NCBI RefSeq assembly: GCF_020866905.1
Contig: NZ_JAIVCC010000013.1
Span: forward strand, 248,001-312,000
DNA from: Salinimicrobium sediminilitoris
GTDB lineage: Bacteria; Bacteroidota; Bacteroidia; Flavobacteriales; Flavobacteriaceae
Direction: 5' to 3'
Length of the DNA: 64,000 nt
Part shown: positions 16,422 to 24,539 of the stretch, piece by piece
Position numbering within the stretch: position 1 is the first letter of the stretch
Layout of the letters: every line of letters begins with the position of its first letter
Translations under genes and position numbers: made by a program
The notes under the pieces: model-generated
Database searches by the model: none
Told to the model about the DNA's origin: nothing
What the model saw: the letters and a program-made list of their open reading frames with translations, nothing else

Positions 16422-19400
16422 CTATTTAAGCACAACAACCAGGTCATCTGCGTAGACCATATCTCCTTCTTTAAGGATGATCTTATCAACCTCTCCCGAA
16501 GCATTGGCGGTGATAGTAGTTTCCATTTTCATAGCTTCGATCACAAACAACGGCTGATTTTTTTCCACTTTTTGCCCCGGCTCCACCTGTATATTAGACA
16601 GAGCTCCCTGTAGAGGGGCTCCTACCTGCTTCTTATCATTCTTATCTACTTTTTGATGTACCACTTTCTCTACCTTGACCGACTGGTCTTTAACATCGAC
16701 AGCGCGGGTTTGTCCGTTAACCTTAAAGAACACTTTTGCCATTCCATCCTCATCGGTCTCTCCTATTGAAAGGAATTCGATCAACAAGGTCTTACCGCGG
16801 TCAAGATCTACAATGATCTCTTCTCCAGGTTCCATTCCATAGAAAAAGCTTTTTGTAGGCACATTCATTACGCCACCAAATTCCATATGGTGGTTGTAGA
16901 AATCTGTAAACACTTTGGGATACAATTTATAGGAAAGGAAATCTGTGATCTCCACATTTCTGCCCATTCCTTCTCCAAATGTCTTTTCAAATTCGGCAAA
17001 TTCCGTTTCAAAATCAATAGGTTCAAGATGTGCGTTAGGCCTTTCTTTGTATGGCTTCTCATCTTTAAGAACGATCTTTTGAATTTTCTCCGGGAATCCT
17101 CCATGAGGTTGTCCAAGGTCTCCCCTAAAGAAACTTTTTACCGACTGAGGGAAAGAGATTTCATCCCCTTTCTCCAGCACATCTTCTATGCTAAGATTAT
17201 TGCTCACCAGGTACTGCGCCATATCTCCCACTACTTTGGAGCTCGGTGTTACCTTAATAATATCTCCAAAAAGCTCATTTACCTTGCTGTACATTTCGGT
17301 GATCTCGTGGAAACGATCTGCAAGACCGAGACTTTCTGCCTGGGGTTTTAAATTGGAGTACTGTCCGCCGGGGATCTCGTGTTTATAAACCTCACCCGAT
17401 CCAGCTTTAAGTCCGGATTCAAAGGGGTAGTAGTAGCTTCTTACAGCCTCCCAGTATTGCGAGTATTCATTTAATTTATCTGTATTAAAAATTCTGCCCC
17501 GGTCATGGAACCTAAGCATTTCAACTATTGAATTAAAATTAGGCTGAGAGGTAAGTCCGGAGAGCCCACCAAGTGCCACATCTACTACATCAACACCGGC
17601 CTCTATGGCTTTGAGGTAAGTAGCTGCCTGTATTGAGGAGGTATCATGCGTGTGCAAATGGATTGGAACATTTATCCTGGATTTTAATGCAGATATTAAC
17701 TCATACGCCGCATCGGGCTTCAGGATACCAGCCATGTCTTTGATCCCTATGATGTGAGCTCCGGCATTCTCTATGTCTTTTCCAAGTTGAACATAATAAT
17801 CCAGGTTGTATTTTGACTCTTTAGGGTCCATAAGATCTCCCGTGTAGCATATCGTACCTTCTGCAAGACCGTTGGTCCTGTTGCGAACGTGTTCAATACA
17901 AGGTGCGATGGATTCCATCCAGTTAAGACTGTCAAAGATCCTGAAGACATCTATCCCATTCTCCCAGGACTGTTCCACAAATTTTTCTATAAGGTTATCG
18001 GGATAAGCAGTGTAGCCCACGCCGTTGGAACCGCGAAGCAACATTTGCATAAGAACATTTGGCATAGCCGCTCTAAGGATTCGCAACCTTTCCCATGGAT
18101 CCTCTTTCAGGAAGCGCATACAAACATCGAAGGTCGCTCCTCCCCAAATTTCCATACTGAAAACTTCCGGGTGATTTCGTGCAAAACCTTCAGCTACTTT
18201 TTCCATATCATAAGTACGCATGCGGGTAGCCAGCAAACTCTGGTGAGCATCGCGCATAGTAGTATCAGTGAAATGCACCTTACTTTCATGAAGCAACCAC
18301 CTTGAAAATTTTTCGGGTCCGTATTCGGTTAACAGATCTTTAGTTCCTTTTGGGTAGCCATTATCATCTTTAAAAGAAGGTACTACGGGAGTAATGAACT
18401 TCTTTTTTTCCGGGTTTTTTACATCATCATTTCCATTGATGATCACATCTCCAAGAAACTTCACCATTTTGGTGGCTCTGTTTCTGGTCTTTTTGATCTG
18501 GAAGAGTTCAGGGTGTTCTTTGATAAAATTCACGGTCACATCGCCCTCCCTGAATGTTTTATGCGACAGGATATTGTCAAGAAATCCAATATTTGTCATC
18601 ACGCCCCGAATCCTGAATTCGGCCAGAGCCCGGCGCATTTTTCGGCAGGCACCGTCAAGAGTACGGCTGCTCGCAGATACTTTTACAAGCATGGAATCAA
18701 AGAAAGGAGAAACTTTTACTCCCTGATAAATACTTCCGGCATCCAGTCTAATTCCAAAACCTGAAGCACTTCTATAGGTCGTGATCGTACCATAGTCCGG
18801 TTTAAAATCGTTAGTAGGATCTTCTGTAGTGATACGGCACTGTAAAGCATAGCCACTGATCTTAATAGATTCCTGGGATTCAATTTTAATCTGCTTATCA
18901 CTCAGTTTATATCCCCCGGCAATAAAGATCTGTGCCTTGACGAGATCAATATTCGTAATAATCTCTGTAACTGTGTGTTCCACCTGTATCCGCGGATTCA
19001 CCTCAATAAAGAAGATCTCCCCGCTCCTGTCCACAAGGAATTCCACAGTTCCAATATTATTGTAATCAACGGCCTTACAAAGTTTGACCGCATAATCGTA
19101 AAGGTTCTGTTTTACCTTTTCATCCAGTCCCATGGACGGGGCAAATTCGATCACTTTTTGATACCGGCGCTGTACAGAACAATCTCGCTCAAAAAGGTGC
19201 ACCAGGTTTCCATGGTGATCACCTACGATCTGGATCTCAATATGTTTAGGATCTTCCACAAATTTCTCGAGGAAAACTGTGTCATCTCCAAAAGCATTTT
19301 TAGCCTCCCTTCGGGATTCATTAAACCCGTTCTTGAGGTCTTCCTCGCTCCTAATCACTCTCATTCCACGACCACCTCCACCTGAAGCAGCCTTCAGCAT

Positions 19401-19871
19401 CACCGGATACCCGATTTTATCAGCTTCTTCCAGTGCGATTTCAACAATTGTAAGATCTTTTTCGTTGCTTCGTATTACCGGAATATCATTCTTTACAGCA
19501 ACTTCCTTGGCCTTAACTTTGTCCCCTAATGACTTGAGAACAGAGACTTTTGGACCTATGAAAATGATATCGTTCTCCTCACATTGTTTGGCAAATTCGG
19601 CATTTTCAGAAAGAAATCCGTAACCCGGGTGTATGGCATCCACACCATTTTTCTTTGCCACTTTAATGATGGCCTGAATATCTAAATAAGGTTTAAGAGG
19701 ATCTTTATCTGCCCCTATCTGGTAGGATTCATCGGCCTTGTATCTGTGGAGGGAGTATCGATCTTCGAAGGTATAAATTCCTACAGTTCTTAAACCGATC
19801 TCGGTACATGCTCTAAAAATTCTTATTGCAATCTCTCCCCTGTTTGCTACTAAAACCTTTTTAATTTTCAT
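16422..19871 (-). CDS. pyc: Pyruvate carboxylase
   Basis: 1149 residues, full length for the one-chain enzyme. Carboxylates pyruvate to oxaloacetate with ATP and bicarbonate, refilling the TCA cycle and feeding gluconeogenesis. Order of domains: biotin carboxylase (1-~455; LVANRGEIAIRIFRA, ATP loop KAASGGGGRGMR, catalytic EVNPRIQVEHTVTE), carboxyltransferase (~535-810; HFTDTTMRDAHQSLLATR and HLHTHDTSS for metal), the PYC/OADA conserved region (~830-1040), and the biotinyl domain with EAMKMETT and the biotin Lys at 1115. Biotin would be attached by the BirA encoded at 30425. It is a single gene. A palindrome of the AAAAATG-type lies 50 bp upstream. Confidence 0.98.
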   Translation of the reverse strand: MKIKKVLVANRGEIAIRIFRACTEIGLRTVGIYTFEDRYSLHRYKADESYQIGADKDPLKPYLDIQAIIKVAKKNGVDAIHPGYGFLSENAEFAKQCEENDIIFIGPKVSVLKSLGDKVKAKEVAVKNDIPVIRSNEKDLTIVEIALEEADKIGYPVMLKAASGGGGRGMRVIRSEEDLKNGFNESRREAKNAFGDDTVFLEKFVEDPKHIEIQIVGDHHGNLVHLFERDCSVQRRYQKVIEFAPSMGLDEKVKQNLYDYAVKLCKAVDYNNIGTVEFLVDRSGEIFFIEVNPRIQVEHTVTEIITNIDLVKAQIFIAGGYKLSDKQIKIESQESIKISGYALQCRITTEDPTNDFKPDYGTITTYRSASGFGIRLDAGSIYQGVKVSPFFDSMLVKVSASSRTLDGACRKMRRALAEFRIRGVMTNIGFLDNILSHKTFREGDVTVNFIKEHPELFQIKKTRNRATKMVKFLGDVIINGNDDVKNPEKKKFITPVVPSFKDDNGYPKGTKDLLTEYGPEKFSRWLLHESKVHFTDTTMRDAHQSLLATRMRTYDMEKVAEGFARNHPEVFSMEIWGGATFDVCMRFLKEDPWERLRILRAAMPNVLMQMLLRGSNGVGYTAYPDNLIEKFVEQSWENGIDVFRIFDSLNWMESIAPCIEHVRNRTNGLAEGTICYTGDLMDPKESKYNLDYYVQLGKDIENAGAHIIGIKDMAGILKPDAAYELISALKSRINVPIHLHTHDTSSIQAATYLKAIEAGVDVVDVALGGLSGLTSQPNFNSIVEMLRFHDRGRIFNTDKLNEYSQYWEAVRSYYYPFESGLKAGSGEVYKHEIPGGQYSNLKPQAESLGLADRFHEITEMYSKVNELFGDIIKVTPSSKVVGDMAQYLVSNNLSIEDVLEKGDEISFPQSVKSFFRGDLGQPHGGFPEKIQKIVLKDEKPYKERPNAHLEPIDFETEFAEFEKTFGEGMGRNVEITDFLSYKLYPKVFTDFYNHHMEFGGVMNVPTKSFFYGMEPGEEIIVDLDRGKTLLIEFLSIGETDEDGMAKVFFKVNGQTRAVDVKDQSVKVEKVVHQKVDKNDKKQVGAPLQGALSNIQVEPGQKVEKNQPLFVIEAMKMETTITANASGEVDKIILKEGDMVYADDLVVVLK

Positions 19872-19922
19872 TTTATGAAGTTGCTTTTTTTATTATTAAA
19901 GTGTTGCTGCTGAAGACCCTCC

Positions 19923-19942
19923 AAAAATGTCATTTTCGGGAC
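19923..19942. repeat. Dispersed palindromic motif copy upstream of pyc
   Basis: AAAAATGTCATTTTCGGGACC closely matches the copies at 1861 and 26886, including the tail. It lies between the yaaA terminator and the pyc start codon. Confidence 0.45.
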
Positions 19943-19968
19943 CTTGTGCAGGTTCAGAAATTAAAAAG

Positions 19969-19997
19969 AAAAAAGCGGTGAGACACCGCTTTTTTAA
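19969..19997 (-). terminator. Rho-independent terminator after yaaA
   Basis: A stem of at least 10 bp, AAAAGCGGTG / CACCGCTTTT with loop AGA, has A/T runs on both sides and lies 30 bp after the yaaA stop codon on the minus strand. Confidence 0.8.
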
Positions 19998-20025
19998 ATA
20001 CTTTAACAATAAACTACTGCTGAAG

Positions 20026-20787
20026 CTATCTCGTAAAAACAGGTTCGTTTTCATTCGAAGTTTCTTCAGCCGAATATCGATATCCATCGAGATCAAAAGC
20101 TTTAATCTCCTCAAGGGTCTGTGCCTCGGATTCGATAATATACCTAGCCATAGCACCACGGGCTTTTTTTGCAAAAAAGCTGATGATCTTTAATTTCCCG
20201 TTCTTAAAATCCTTAAATACAGGGGAAATCACCGGAACTTTCAGCTTTGAAGTATCTACAGCCTTAAAATACTCCTGACTCGCAAGATTCACAAACAGTT
20301 CATCTTCTTCCAGTTCTATATTCAAAAAATCTGTCACTTTTTCCTGCCATACTTCATAGAGGTTCTTTTTACGCCCAACATGCAGGTTAGTACCCATTTC
20401 AAGACGGTATGGCTGCATGAGATCCAGCGGCCTTAATATTCCGTAGTAGCCCGAAAGGATCCGCAAAGAATCTTGCATAAAATCCAATTTTTCAGAAGGA
20501 ATTTTATAGGCATCAAGACCGGTATAAACATCCCCGGCGAAAGCATAAACTGCGGGACGGGAATTTTGCTTTGTATGTTCTTCAGAAAACTCGTGATAAC
20601 GATTGTAATTAAGGTCGGCGAGCTTGTCGCTGATACCCATAAGATCGGCTATTTCCTTTTTGGACATTCTCGCCAGTTTCCGGTTAATGGAAGCTGTGGT
20701 TTCGAGAAATGACGGCTGGGTTCCTCTGGTAGTTGGTAATTTAGATTCGTAGTCCAGAGTTTTGGCGGGGGATACGACTATTTTCAT
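20026..20787 (-). CDS. yaaA: YaaA family peroxide-stress protein (DUF328)
   Basis: 253 residues, the usual size. The N-terminus [14 protein letters not shown], the central YNRYHEF and [11 protein letters not shown], and [16 protein letters not shown] near the end are typical of the family. In E. coli YaaA is induced by OxyR and lowers free iron during peroxide stress, and it binds DNA; that role is transferred here by family only. It is cytoplasmic. It is a single-gene unit, with a terminator on its 3' side and another hairpin at 20830 upstream. Confidence 0.92.
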   Translation of the reverse strand: MKIVVSPAKTLDYESKLPTTRGTQPSFLETTASINRKLARMSKKEIADLMGISDKLADLNYNRYHEFSEEHTKQNSRPAVYAFAGDVYTGLDAYKIPSEKLDFMQDSLRILSGYYGILRPLDLMQPYRLEMGTNLHVGRKKNLYEVWQEKVTDFLNIELEEDELFVNLASQEYFKAVDTSKLKVPVISPVFKDFKNGKLKIISFFAKKARGAMARYIIESEAQTLEEIKAFDLDGYRYSAEETSNENEPVFTR

Positions 20788-20825
20788 GGAGTTCTCTTAA
20801 GGATTTTTTGCTTTACCCCTCAAAA

Positions 20826-20868
20826 ATATCAAATCCCGACAAGATTTCCTGCCGGGATTGTTTTTTAC
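20826..20868 (-). terminator. Probable terminator after the RluA-family gene
   Basis: Arms AATCCCG (20832-20838) and CGGGATT (20853-20859) pair perfectly. On the minus strand the hairpin is followed by TGATATTTTT, a moderate T tract. Confidence 0.55.
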
Positions 20869-20892
20869 TGTTGATAGGCTTATCAAAAAAGT

Positions 20893-21948
20893 TTATTCAT
20901 CAATGAATTCCTTTTGATTTTTCGCGTAGTTCCTCCACCGCTCAATACAATCTTCCATATCCTGCGGGATAGGAGAATCAAAACTAAGCCACTCCCCTGT
21001 TTCAGGATGTTTAAAGCCGAGCGTTTTCGCGTGCAAAGCCTGTCTTGGCAACACTTTAAAACAATTTTCTACAAACTGCTTGTATTTAGTAAATGTTGTA
21101 CCCTTGAGAATTTTGTCACCGCCATAACGTTCATCGTTAAAAAGCGTGTGCCCAATATGTTTTAAATGTACCCGAATCTGGTGAGTACGTCCAGTTTCAA
21201 GGCGGCAGGAAAGAAGAGTTACATACCCAAGTCTTTCCAGAACTTTAAAATGGGTAACTGCCGGTTTTCCCTTGTCTTCATCCTCCCCGAGATACACTGT
21301 ATTTTGCAGCCTGTTCTTCGGGTGACGGCCAATGTTACCTTCAATAGTTCCTTTATCCTCTTCTACGTTACCCCAAACCAGTGCCACATATTCTCGCTCG
21401 CTGCTCTTGTCGAAGAATTGCTTTGCCAGCTTTGTCATTGCTTTTTCTGTCTTGGCAATAACTAAAAGGCCGCTGGTGTCTTTATCGATCCTGTGCACAA
21501 GGCCGGGGCGTTCATCGCTGTTTTGCGGCAGGTTATCAAAATGATATACCAGGGCATTGATAAGAGTACCGCTGTAGTTCCCGTGACCGGGATGCACTAC
21601 CATCCCCGGAGGCTTATTTACCACGAGCAGGGAATCATCTTCATAAACTATATCCAGAGGAATATCTTCGGGTGTAAGGAGGAATTCGTATGGTGGATGT
21701 TCGAACAACACCTGCACTACATCTCCCGGCTTCACCTTATAATTCGATTTTACCGAAATCTCATTAACGTGAATATTTCCTTCTTTGGCTGCTGTCTGTA
21801 TTTTGTTTCGGGTAGCTTTCTCGATGTAGTTCATCAGAAATTTATCTACCCTTAAAGGTTGTTGGCCTTTATCGGCTACAAACCGGTGGTGCTCATACAG
21901 CTCATCATCATTATCTTCCGGCTCCGGTTTATTATTTTCAGAAATCAT
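20893..21948 (-). CDS. RluA/RluD family pseudouridine synthase
   Basis: 351 residues. An N-terminal S4 RNA-binding domain (about 30-90) is followed by the catalytic domain with HRIDKDTSGLLVIAKT, which holds the catalytic Asp (about residue 155). RLETGRTHQIRVHLKHIGH is the second family signature. It isomerises uridines in RNA; an RluD-like role on 23S rRNA helix 69 fits its length and S4 domain but is not proven. Its start overlaps the end of the PASTA gene by 11 bp, so the two are co-transcribed and probably coupled. Confidence 0.92.
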   Translation of the reverse strand: MISENNKPEPEDNDDELYEHHRFVADKGQQPLRVDKFLMNYIEKATRNKIQTAAKEGNIHVNEISVKSNYKVKPGDVVQVLFEHPPYEFLLTPEDIPLDIVYEDDSLLVVNKPPGMVVHPGHGNYSGTLINALVYHFDNLPQNSDERPGLVHRIDKDTSGLLVIAKTEKAMTKLAKQFFDKSSEREYVALVWGNVEEDKGTIEGNIGRHPKNRLQNTVYLGEDEDKGKPAVTHFKVLERLGYVTLLSCRLETGRTHQIRVHLKHIGHTLFNDERYGGDKILKGTTFTKYKQFVENCFKVLPRQALHAKTLGFKHPETGEWLSFDSPIPQDMEDCIERWRNYAKNQKEFIDE

Positions 21949-22573
21949 ATTCTTCTTCTTTCAGGTCATTTATAATTTGATCTTCGGCATTGGAATCCTC
22001 TTCTTCTTCCATTCCATACCTCTTTGATCCATCTGCCAGGACAAGATCAATCTTTGAAGTCTTCATAAGTTTCATTCCCGGCTCCAGGAGTTGCCCCCTG
22101 TGACGCATTTCCAGCACCACATCTTTAGCCACATCGGGCTTATAAGAAATAGTCCCTATTTCAAAACCAAGGGAACGTAAGGTTGGTTCCACTTGTCTTC
22201 GGGTTCTTCGGATTAGATTTTCAGGAATTTCCACTTTCGTAAAGCCCGAGGGATTCAGCGTCAAATAGATCTTTCTGTTTTCCTTTACCTCTTTTCCCGG
22301 AAGCGGCACCTGGTCGATCACAGAATATGGTGGAAAATCGGGATTGTAATTAGCCGAATCCAGGATCTCCCTGCGCAGTTCAAGTTCTGCAAGGCGCTCG
22401 TCCACTTTATCCAGGGACAAACGTTCAAGATTAGGGACTGTAATTCTTTGATCCTGCCTGGTAGAATAATCTAACCACTGCAGCATAATAAAAGCGATCA
22501 AAACAACCGCTAATACTGCCAAAACCAACTGTATCAAAAAGGTTTTGCTAAATAAAAATCGGAAAAAACTCAT
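21938..22573 (-). CDS. PASTA domain membrane protein
   Basis: 211 residues. A single membrane helix (about 12-32) follows a short cytoplasmic start; the outside part has two PASTA-like units (about 40-110 and 112-180; VPNLERLSLDKVDERLAE and the later VEPTLRSLGFEIGTI), then an acidic tail. PASTA domains bind muropeptides or act as rulers in Ser/Thr kinases and penicillin-binding proteins; here there is no kinase or transpeptidase part. It sits between an RluD-like gene and, divergently, Ddl. A cell-wall sensing or scaffold role is an inference. Confidence 0.82.
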   Translation of the reverse strand: MSFFRFLFSKTFLIQLVLAVLAVVLIAFIMLQWLDYSTRQDQRITVPNLERLSLDKVDERLAELELRREILDSANYNPDFPPYSVIDQVPLPGKEVKENRKIYLTLNPSGFTKVEIPENLIRRTRRQVEPTLRSLGFEIGTISYKPDVAKDVVLEMRHRGQLLEPGMKLMKTSKIDLVLADGSKRYGMEEEEDSNAEDQIINDLKEEEYDF

Positions 22574-22611
22574 AGTTTAAAATAAAAAACAAAGATATAA
22601 AAACAGGTGGG

Positions 22612-22644
22612 TTTGGAGACATTCATTTATAGTCGCTACTTTTG
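22612..22644 (+). promoter_or_regulatory. Promoter of ddl-coaD (TTTG-N21-TACTTTTG)
   Basis: A -33 TTTG (22612-22615) and an exact -7 TAnnTTTG box (22637-22644), with a 21-bp spacer, match the Bacteroidota sigma-A promoter. The predicted start leaves a leader of roughly 25 bases before ddl. Confidence 0.7.
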
Positions 22645-22674
22645 TTAACGCAAATAATCGGGCCATATTGAATT

Positions 22675-23652
22675 ATGAAGAAAAATGTAGCCATAGCCAT
22701 GGGCGGCTTCTCCAGCGAATACCGCATCTCTATTAACAGCGGTAATGTAGTATATAATAACCTTGATCGCAGTAAATACAACCCTTACCGGGTACACATC
22801 CTGCAGAAAGAGTGGTTTGTCATTGGGGAAAATGACGAACCTTATCCAATTAACAGAAGCAATTTCACCGTCACGATAGATGGAAAACTCATAACATTTG
22901 ATTGTGTTTTTAACACCATTCACGGTACTCCCGGGGAGAATGGTCTCCTGCAGGCGTATCTTGAGTTACTGGATATTCCGCAAACATCCTGTGATTTTTA
23001 CCAGTCGGCACTCACTTTTAATAAGAGAGATCTTATTAGCGTGCTTAAACCCTTCGGAATAAAAACTGCGGAAAATTTCTTTGTCGATAAAGGAGATGAA
23101 GTAGATCCCGAAGAGATCATTGCCAAAGTAGGACTGCCCTGTTTTGTCAAGGCCAACAAGGCCGGAAGCAGCTTTGGGATCACAAAAGTCAAAAAGAGCG
23201 AAGGAATTATTCCTGCCACAAAATTTGCTTTTAAAGAGGATGACGAGATCATTATTGAATCTTTCCTCGATGGAATCGAAGTCTCTGTGGGTGTGATTAC
23301 ACATAACGGAGAAATTTTTGCACTGCCGGTCACCGAAATTGTTTCTGAAAATGAGTTTTTTGACTACGAAGCCAAATACCTCGGAAAGTCCCAGGAGATC
23401 ACTCCGGCAAGAATTTCTGAAGAGCAGACAAAAAAGGTGCAGGAAATCGCCAAACTTATTTATCGAAAACTGAAGATGAAAGGCTTTTCCCGTTCAGAAT
23501 TTATATTCCACAACGATGAGCCGCATTTCATTGAGATGAACACCAATCCCGGGCTTAGCGAGGCGAGTATTTTGCCACAGCAGGCTCAGGCAGCGGGTAT
23601 TTCCCTGGAAGAACTCTTTGGCAGTGCGATAGAAACCGCCTTAAAATACTAG
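22675..23652 (+). CDS. ddl: D-alanine--D-alanine ligase
   Basis: 325 residues, an ATP-grasp enzyme making the D-Ala-D-Ala dipeptide for peptidoglycan. Signatures are MGGFSSEYRISINSG at the N-terminus (HExS-like loop replaced by SSEYR, common in the phylum), HGTPGENG (about residue 83), KANKAGSSFGITKVK (ATP site) and HFIEMNTNPGLSEASILP (metal ligands, about 285). It is followed 38 bp later by coaD on the same strand, with a variant of the dispersed AT-rich motif between them. It is divergent from the PASTA gene, about 100 bp apart, a pairing that recurs in the phylum. Confidence 0.96.
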   Translation: MKKNVAIAMGGFSSEYRISINSGNVVYNNLDRSKYNPYRVHILQKEWFVIGENDEPYPINRSNFTVTIDGKLITFDCVFNTIHGTPGENGLLQAYLELLDIPQTSCDFYQSALTFNKRDLISVLKPFGIKTAENFFVDKGDEVDPEEIIAKVGLPCFVKANKAGSSFGITKVKKSEGIIPATKFAFKEDDEIIIESFLDGIEVSVGVITHNGEIFALPVTEIVSENEFFDYEAKYLGKSQEITPARISEEQTKKVQEIAKLIYRKLKMKGFSRSEFIFHNDEPHFIEMNTNPGLSEASILPQQAQAAGISLEELFGSAIETALKY

Positions 23653-23690
23653 GTGCTCAAAAATGTCTATTTTAGGATAAATTTTTTCCA

Positions 23691-24143
23691 ATGAAAACAG
23701 CTGTATTTCCGGGTTCTTTTGATCCCATAACCCTGGGACATGTAGATATTATCAACCGCGGCCTTCCGCTTTTCGATGAGATCATTCTTGCAATTGGGAT
23801 TAATTCAGATAAAAAATACATGTTTTCTCTTGAAGACCGGGTGCGTTTTTTGAAAGAGACCTTTAAGGATGAGCCGAAGATCAAAGTAATGACCTATAAA
23901 GGTATGACTGTGGATTTCTGCAAGTCTCAAAATGCAGGTTTCATCCTGCGCGGCCTTAGAAACGCAATAGACCTGGAATTTGAAAAGACGATTGGACAAA
24001 CCAACTATAAATTAAGCGAAGTGGAAACGGTTTTCTTCATCACTTCCTCCGGAAAAAGCCATATTTCCTCTACAGTTGTTCGGGATGTGATACGCAACGG
24101 CGGAGATTACCATTTCATGGTACCCGATGTGGTTAGGAAATAG
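23691..24143 (+). CDS. coaD: Phosphopantetheine adenylyltransferase
   Basis: 150 residues. Transfers AMP from ATP to 4'-phosphopantetheine in coenzyme A synthesis. The nucleotidyltransferase T/HxGH motif is in GSFDPITLGHVDI (about residues 8-20), FILRGLRNAIDLEFE gives the substrate loop and ISSTVVRD the C-terminal ISSTxxR motif. It is cytoplasmic and hexameric in the family. It is the last gene of the ddl unit; repeats follow. Confidence 0.97.
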   Translation: MKTAVFPGSFDPITLGHVDIINRGLPLFDEIILAIGINSDKKYMFSLEDRVRFLKETFKDEPKIKVMTYKGMTVDFCKSQNAGFILRGLRNAIDLEFEKTIGQTNYKLSEVETVFFITSSGKSHISSTVVRDVIRNGGDYHFMVPDVVRK

Positions 24144-24209
24144 CCGGTAGTTTATTGGGGATTGGTTAATTGGGGATTGGTGAACTGGAAAATATTGCTC
24201 CGTAGATAA
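24144..24209. repeat. Short tandem ATTGGGGATTGGT copies
   Basis: Between coaD and the first long repeat, variants of ATTGGGGATTGGTTA recur two to three times (about 24158-24190). No gene is seen. Confidence 0.5.
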
Positions 24210-24346
24210 TTGGGCTAAAGCCCCTTTTCCAAATTATTCTTTATCCTCCGCCTGAAGTCGGAGGCAATTCATAGATCATTTCATACTTCCCCTCCTCCGG
24301 AGGGGTGCCGCCGACAGGCGGGGTGGGAAAACCCTGAATTATAAAT
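24210..24346. repeat. Long intergenic repeat, copy 1 (137 bp)
   Basis: Runs from TTGGGCTAAAGCCCC to AATTATAAAT. It contains three palindromic parts: GGGCTAAAGCCC; CCTCCGCCTGAAGTCGGAGG; and the GC-rich CCCCTCCTCCGGAGGGG, then GCCGCCGACAGGCGGGG. It is nearly identical to copy 2 at 24375, and its GC-rich part is shared, inverted, with 9661-9698. No ORF or transposase lies inside. Confidence 0.85.
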
Positions 24347-24374
24347 ACCTAAAAAATCATTCTCAGGTATTCGG

Positions 24375-24510
24375 TTGGGCTAAAGCCCCTTTTTCCAAAT
24401 TATTTCTTTATCCTCCGCCTGAAGTCGAAGGCAATTCATAGATCATTTCATACTTCCCCTCCCACGGAGGGGTGCCGACAGGCGGGGTGGGAAAACCCTG
24501 AATTATAAAT
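24375..24510. repeat. Long intergenic repeat, copy 2 (136 bp)
   Basis: A direct copy of 24210-24346 with few differences (GTCGAAGG for GTCGGAGG, CCCACGGAGGGG for CCTCCGGAGGGG, and a missing GCC). The 28 bp between copies shows no feature. It ends 30 bp before the TonB receptor stop codon. Confidence 0.85.
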
Positions 24511-24539
24511 CATTAATTTCTCCTCTAGTCTCTAGTCTC

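Noticed and set aside
24210-24510. Possible insertion sequence
   Set aside because: There is no transposase ORF and no target-site duplication that I can read; the two copies are non-coding palindromic repeats.
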